Positions 58,725-64,000 of a stretch of DNA of 64,000 bases are shown here, piece after piece (the stretch's first letter is position 1; each line of letters starts with the position of its first letter). The position numbers were made by a program, and so were the translations under genes. The notes beneath the pieces were generated by a model, which searched no databases, was not told the DNA's origin, and worked only from the letters and a program-made list of their open reading frames with translations. The stretch comes from Candida dubliniensis CD36 (lineage: Eukaryota; Ascomycota; Pichiomycetes; Serinales; Debaryomycetaceae): the NCBI RefSeq assembly GCF_000026945.1, contig NC_012864.1, positions 434,001 to 498,000 of the forward strand. The letters run 5' to 3'.

Positions 58725-59688
58725 AGTTTCTATTCTCTAATTGTTCACTCCTGTGTTAGTTTTATTCAGAAGAAATGGTGATGACCTGAGAAAAAAAAAA
58801 ATATTCGCTCTTCTCTCAGCCTTCTAAGTACAATTATCCCACAGCTCCATTCATGCTTTTCTTCAAATTTTCAAAATGTGAGTTCACCACTAAAGATACC
58901 TCTGGTTTTCCTACACTTGGTATATATTTATTGTTTAGGTGTTAAAAAGAGAGATTTATATTAATAGAAATATTGTATGGTTGAGCATAATTTTGTTTTT
59001 ATCTATTTTGTCCAATCTTAAAGGTAATTTCAAACGCTATCTCACAAGAATTCACCAAAGATATTTGTCACTTGTTCAGATTAAAGCATGAATACTCGAC
59101 GTTACTGTAATAATTAAGGATACTTCAGAATGACTTCAATGAGATTGTATTGTACATGAATTTTGATTCAAATGCTGCGTCTCCCTGTCATTGAGAGTAC
59201 ATAGTATGGTTTACAGCTATATACTGCTCACATCAAGATTGTTCTCTTTGCAAACTTGATTACAAAGTTTGCAGATTCGAACCCCATATAACGATTGATA
59301 CATTCTTTTCTACAAGTCTGGACTAATGAGCCATTATCATCTGCTAATTTCGACTATTAATTCTTGATTCTGAACGTTTTAGAACTACTAGTATAAATAA
59401 CGAGTCCTAAAAGCAATAGAGTATTCGTCTTATCAAACGAGTAAACCAAACTCTAAAAATTGTTGAATTGTAGAGACGTATAAAACCTTACCAGGTCATC
59501 ATATGTTTCCATTCGAGAGCTTTATAAGCGAATCATAACTGTTAGACCAAGCACTTTGGGCCCAAAATTTAAATTGTACCTACTAATTAGCTCAAAATTC
59601 AAGTAACACCCAACTGTCCTTTCAAAACAACATTAATTAGGATTTATATTAACTCACTGGATAGCTGAGTGTACGACACTATGTAGTT
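58725..59688. other. Region between ESF2 and HSP12
   Basis: A 964-bp stretch. Proximal to ESF2 it has an A-tract (58790-58800). From about 58.82 kb the DNA loses the long homopolymers seen elsewhere. A 9-bp stem hairpin lies at 59249-59273. No gene is visible. It holds the ESF2 promoter and the HSP12 3' end. Confidence 0.45.
59249..59273. repeat. Perfect 9-bp stem hairpin with 7-nt loop
   Basis: TGCAAACTT and AAGTTTGCA flank the loop GATTACA. Directly next to it, 59273-59283 read on the minus strand is GGTTCGAATCT, which matches the tRNA box B consensus at ten of eleven positions. A full tRNA cannot be folded around these elements. Confidence 0.6.
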
Positions 59689-60072
59689 TTATTTTTTTGT
59701 ACTATCAGCGCCGGTTTTAGCACCTTCTGTAGCACCGGTGACAACTCCACTCACGTATTCAGCAGCTTTTCCAATTTCAGTTTTGGCAACTTCAACATAT
59801 TCTTGAGCTGTCTCAGCAAGGGTTTTGGTTTCCCCTTCTGCCTGTTCCGATTGCTTTTTCAAATCAGCTTTGGCATTATCGGCACCTTTTTGCACATTGT
59901 CTGCAACTGTTTGAGTAAAAGACTTTTGGTTATCTGGCACGTTTGAGCCGACAGCTTTGTCAATGGTACTTGTGACTTGTTCCTTGCCCTTTTCCAAAGT
60001 AGACTTGTTAGAGTCAGGGGTTATAGCTTCATTGATTTTAGTAGAAATGTTTTTTCTTCCAGCGTCAGACAT
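59689..60072 (-). CDS. HSP12: Hsp12-type small heat-shock/LEA-like protein
   Basis: A 127-residue protein with an ATG start. It opens MSDAGRKNISTKINEAITPDSNKST, matching the Hsp12/Wh11 family, and continues with amphipathic Lys/Ala/Glu-rich repeats (TVADNVQKGADNAKADLKKQSEQ) and no cysteine. Family members are unfolded in solution and become helical at membranes, which they stabilise under stress. In C. albicans I recall a second near-identical copy on the other side of the chromosome 5 centromere, so a mirrored copy may lie just beyond this window. Three AGGGG elements and a heat-shock element lie within 110 bp upstream. Confidence 0.94.
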   Translation of the reverse strand: MSDAGRKNISTKINEAITPDSNKSTLEKGKEQVTSTIDKAVGSNVPDNQKSFTQTVADNVQKGADNAKADLKKQSEQAEGETKTLAETAQEYVEVAKTEIGKAAEYVSGVVTGATEGAKTGADSTKK

Positions 60073-60086
60073 TTTTCCAGTTTTCT

Positions 60087-60181
60087 AGGGGAGTTATGGT
60101 ATTTGTTGAAAAGAAACAGTGGTCAAAGAATCTTCCTTCACCAGGGGAATTGACTCAATTTATAGTGTTTTTTGGGAGGGG
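60087..60181 (-). promoter_or_regulatory. Stress elements of the HSP12 promoter
   Basis: AGGGG occurs at 60087-60091, 60143-60147 and 60177-60181 on the plus strand (CCCCT in gene orientation). A GAA-N2-TTC heat-shock unit lies at 60128-60135. AGGGG is the stress-response element bound by Msn2/Msn4-type factors, of which Mnl1 is the Candida member. Confidence 0.65.
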
Positions 60182-63100
60182 TGGCCAAGGTTGCCATTCC
60201 TCGAAGATGTGTACTGTCAACCGCGGGGCAATTTATTTATGGTTGCTATTTTGCTTGTGGTATCGGATAGAAGTAGCAATTAATTTAAGCGCTGCACGGC
60301 AAATCGGGAATTTCTCGATGAAGTGAGGATGAAATATGATTAAATTGTGAATTACTTTACTCTCTAAACATCTCCAGATCAAGTGTCCCCACCTTCGTTA
60401 TCCGCAATAACACTAGAGACCAATTTTTTTGGCAACAATTGAGGGTCCCAATGTGGGCGGATGCTACAATCATTTAGGGCAACATGCACCAGCTGGTGCT
60501 TTTGCGTCTTCTGTAGCACAAAAGTGTAGTCTGGCTCAATTTATTGCGAAACGTTACGTCTCGAGGTTTTTCACGTTTGAAGAGTTTGTCACAACGAAGG
60601 TTTCCCTTAGAGTAACACTAAAGACTGGATAGAATGTCTTAGACTTAATATTAAGATCATATAGTAAGTTAATTTCTCCAGAAAAGTAGAGGTGGCTGAG
60701 GAATTTTTTACCCATAAAAAATTTACAAAATTATTACGAAAATACTATACAACTTTGATACCATCTCACAATTAAGCTTGAAATATTGTTCTTCGCTCCT
60801 ATCACTACTATGCCACTTATGCTGAGAAGAAGACACCGCAATAGCGGAACAAACCAATTTCGTAGTCTTATCCAAAACACACAATAGTAAGTAAAAGTCT
60901 CTGACCAGATTAACAACCAATCTGTCAATGCAAACAGTGACTTAACAGAACCTTCTAAAATACGTCGCTTACACAGCTGAGATGCAAAAAATGTGTATTT
61001 CAGACAAAACGAGATCGTAGACCACTACAGGTCTGTCTTAAAGCTAAGCTGCTAATTCCATCTCATTTTCTCTTTGGCTGGTATTTGGATGAATTTTGAG
61101 ATAGCTGCAACAACTCAACCATCAAAACTAACTGAATTAACTGTATTCTCTCAATTAAAGGTTGACTCATCACACCTAAATCAAATCCGACAAGCCCAGC
61201 GATGTTCCTCGTGTGCAAATTCTCTGCATGTCGAGTCTGCTCATGCTTTCGTTCAGTTAAATGAGCTACACCAGACTGTGTGATTCACCACATTGAGTAA
61301 TAAACAAGCATTACTCTTGTCAATGGCCTCTCCCTTACAAAATTTGCCCCAGCTGATACTATTGAGTCACACATCACACTCGTTTGCTAAACCGACCATT
61401 TGAATCCTAGCTTCTCGTGTACAAGTATTCATCAAACATATCTTTGCTTCTTTTCACTTCGTCTCAAAAAAGATACACCTTTGAAACACTCCCGAAGCTT
61501 CAGCTATTACCTCAATCACCCCTCATCTCCCTACCTCTTTATTCGCATAATATCTGTTTTATTACCTCTCTATCCCAGCAATACCATAGTATTTCTTGCA
61601 CCCTATTTTAACTACTCGCAGACAACCGAGTTTACATCAATATGCTAAACATTCCTCTGCCACACCTCACACCACAAACTTCATGTCTTCCATAGTCATG
61701 CCTCTAAACTATCCCAGCGATGACAACAACATCTTGCCATCAACAATTGCTCCAAAGAAAAACGATACTATGTAGTATCGCGAAAACAAAAAACACGATG
61801 AAGCACTCTTGTAGAATCAGCCGTCACTACGTTACCACGCTAACCCATTCCAATCAAGTGAACATTAAACTAACTATACTGTGGATGAAATAATGTATTT
61901 TGCACCACCATTTCCCATTCCTCACACATACAAACTGATTTGCACTAAGTGAATATTGCAACCTTCCAAAAATTTGTTACTTACAATCTTCTGATTTCTC
62001 CCTGAAGTCCTCCTCAAGCTGACTCAACTCTGTTTAGGTACTTCGAACCTATACAATATGTAAATAACAGTACAGAGAAACGTGTCTATCTAAAAGTTCT
62101 TGCGTAAATTAAAACAAATTCATTTTGACTATTGTCAGTGCCAGCAACAACATATTGTAAAAATCATAAGTTAATCACGAGTTACCATACTATTTAGTTG
62201 ACAAGTTCCTTTATTCCGAGAACATTGCTGACATAAAGAAATGCCTATAGCATCCGTTTTCATACCGCAACGACACCTCGAATTTTACTCATTTGTTATA
62301 GCATATTCTCTTTTGCACTATCAATCAATTTTCAACCGATACCTCAAAATACTGCTAATAACAGATTGAAGACAATTTGATCACACCATCATTTTGTCCC
62401 GAGAATTTGAAAAAGAATATAATTATCAACTTACCAATTCTAGTCCTGTCATTTCAAAGTACCAAACAAAGAATAGCAGCACAAAGAATAAGCATAAATT
62501 TGACATTGTCTCACAAGGCAATTGCACCAAAAATCAAATAACGAACTGCAAGAGTACTCCCATATCAAATCTGTAACCGAATCATCAGGATTTATTAGAA
62601 CTACCCGATGCAATTACACTAACAAATAGAATTCTTTCCTGACTCAAAACTTATACACTACGAAGCTGTGAGACTTCTCACAGAATCTCAAATTTTAGTA
62701 CTTTTCTCCAAAAGTTTTTACACAATAGAAACAAAATATACTCAATTTATCAAAAAATAGCTTATATAAACTTTTTTCTAATTCAATTTTTTCCATTTAC
62801 CATGACACAATCTATATTGTCTCTATTCAAGAAACCACACTTAAATACAAACATCATCATGTATCTTCTGCGTAGAATAGACGCATTCATGTTGAACATA
62901 ACATGAGCTCCAGTACCAACGAAAACGACTTCCTCATTATCTTAACAACATTTTACCTTAACAGTTAAAAACTTAAACAAAATAAATATCAAACTAATGC
63001 ATGGTACAAACTCCTGTATTAAACATGGTTTCTCGACTACATTGGCAGTTTTCAAATGCAGAAGTGTAAAGGGAGTCGTAAGCTTCTTGAGTAATCATTT

Positions 63101-64000
63101 GGACAAACAAAGCCACCGCTAATATCACGTCTACACATATGACAGGGAGCTTCTAACAAGCACACTCTCCCGAGCCATACTAGGGGCCATTAGATAAACG
63201 TATACACACAGTGCATTTACTTAAGCAACGGTTAAATCTCATTTCAAGAAGATATGCTTGGGTAGGTCAGATACATTTTCTGACAGAGTAGATTTCAATT
63301 CTTCCCAGGATCCGATCGACATAAATTCGATTTCTCAGTGTTTGATTGCAATCCATTATCCAAGAACTTATTTTATTGACTAACCCTTTTCTCTCAGGAA
63401 TATGTGCGTTAACATATATAGATTGCCCTGATTATTGACTTTAATAACTTGAACAAGAATGCCTTACTTATCATTTGATGATATTATACTGCAATCATTA
63501 GTCCTAAACCCATGAAAGTTTTATTGAAAATAGAGCTTGTCCCTGCAATCTGGTTAAGTCTTCTATTTATAGAGTCGTGATAACTCTGAGGCTATTATAA
63601 TGTGTTACATAATTTTGATCCAATTTAATGATTCTACTTGGGACTAATTGGAATAAAGATTGTTTGGTGAATCTGGAATAGCATTTCACTTCAAGTAAAT
63701 TAGAGAATATTTGGAATAGTTCTCTGGTAGTCTTAATAATTGTAGACAAGCAATCTGAGAACATTAAATGGTAGTAGCAGAACTAACTAACTTTTGAAGA
63801 AAATCACGTTCCCGAGCTGCTCTTTGGATGTAAGGCGAAAGCCAGGTTACGTACATGGTATCCACATTCTAAATGGAAAATGAGTGACTACAAGGAAATT
63901 CAATTCATAAGATCATTCGCAGATACTATTACGATATTGGTTTCTGTATTGACGAGCTGACAACGCGTGGAAAGTTTTTCATCATGCTGGCTTGTAGGTG
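60182..64000. other. Gene-free right end: candidate centromere 5 flank or core
   Basis: About 3.8 kb beyond the HSP12 promoter without any supported gene: every frame is shorter than 85 codons and featureless. The sequence has no microsatellite and no A or T run longer than about eight, in contrast to the intergenic DNA of the rest of the window. No retrotransposon LTR, tRNA or tandem repeat is seen. C. albicans CEN5 is a unique-sequence regional centromere of about 3 kb flanked by inverted repeats that, as I recall, include HSP12 copies. Position beside HSP12 and this composition make the region a strong candidate. The window stops inside it, so boundaries are unknown. Confidence 0.55.
60486..60499. 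repeat. Perfect 14-bp palindrome
   Basis: GCACCAGCTGGTGC equals its own reverse complement. It is GC-rich in an AT-rich setting and lies in the gene-free region about 410 bp upstream of HSP12. Confidence 0.85.

Noticed and set aside
59273..59330. Possible minus-strand tRNA around the box-B-like element
   Set aside because: The T-stem does not pair and no acceptor stem can be formed at the right distance; reported only as a hairpin finding.
60429..60632. 67-codon frame in the right-end region
   Set aside because: Begins at a non-ATG-supported position, has no similarity and is one of many short chance frames in the gene-free DNA.
58820..64000. Retrotransposon or LTR remnants in the gene-free end
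   Set aside because: No paired TG...CA termini, no reverse transcriptase or integrase fragments and no tandem or direct repeats were seen.

Overview
The window is nuclear DNA from a budding yeast of the CTG-serine clade, almost certainly Candida albicans or its sister species C. dubliniensis. The evidence is AT-rich DNA with many poly-A/T tracts and triplet repeats, intron-poor single-exon genes, and a gene order that matches my memory of C. albicans chromosome 5: HAL9, TAC1, ZNC1, GIS2, CDC24, ACH1, RPN8, HSP12. The TAC1 protein is 989 residues against the 981 I recall for C. albicans, so the sister species or a divergent allele is possible; I cannot settle this without a search. Translations here use the standard code. 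In this clade CTG is read mainly as serine, so some leucines in these proteins are really serines.

Layout. 0.4-4.6 kb: a Msb3/Msb4-type Rab GAP and the trifunctional folate gene FOL1 meet tail to tail. 5.4-16.9 kb: three zinc-cluster transcription factors lie in tandem on the minus strand (HAL9-type, TAC1, ZNC1-type), separated by long promoters; TAC1 is the regulator of CDR-type drug efflux pumps. 18.1-29.2 kb: housekeeping genes NAT1, SFT2, GET5, a 54-codon NCE101, GIS2, INP54, PRP9 and RIB2. 29.2-41.9 kb: RIM21 (pH sensing), an ETF-ubiquinone oxidoreductase, CDC24 (polarity GEF), SSP120, a small orphan gene with a poly-serine tract, and ACH1. 41.9-44.7 kb is a 2.8 kb gene-free stretch. 44.7-58.7 kb: BUD27, GPN2, RPN8, COX10, DOP1, an orphan gene rich in CDK sites, and ESF2. 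59.7-60.1 kb: HSP12. From HSP12 to the end (about 3.9 kb) I see no gene.

Functional themes. Drug resistance (TAC1, FOL1), protein biogenesis (NAT1, GET5, GIS2, BUD27, GPN2, ESF2, RPN8), secretory traffic (Rab GAP, SFT2, SSP120, DOP1, INP54), mitochondrial metabolism (COX10, ETF-QO, ACH1) and morphogenesis or pH response (CDC24, RIM21) are mixed, as usual in a yeast chromosome. Recognisable control elements include a Candida-type Rpn4 motif before RPN8, a PAC box before BUD27, and three AGGGG elements plus a heat-shock element before HSP12.

The most interesting points are: (1) the gene-free right end beside HSP12 is probably the flank or part of the chromosome 5 regional centromere; (2) TAC1 and its tandem neighbour share an 11-residue C-terminal motif, and the neighbour naturally carries aspartate where a known N-to-D change makes TAC1 hyperactive; (3) FOL1 has an in-frame, acid-free, presequence-like extension upstream of its first ATG.
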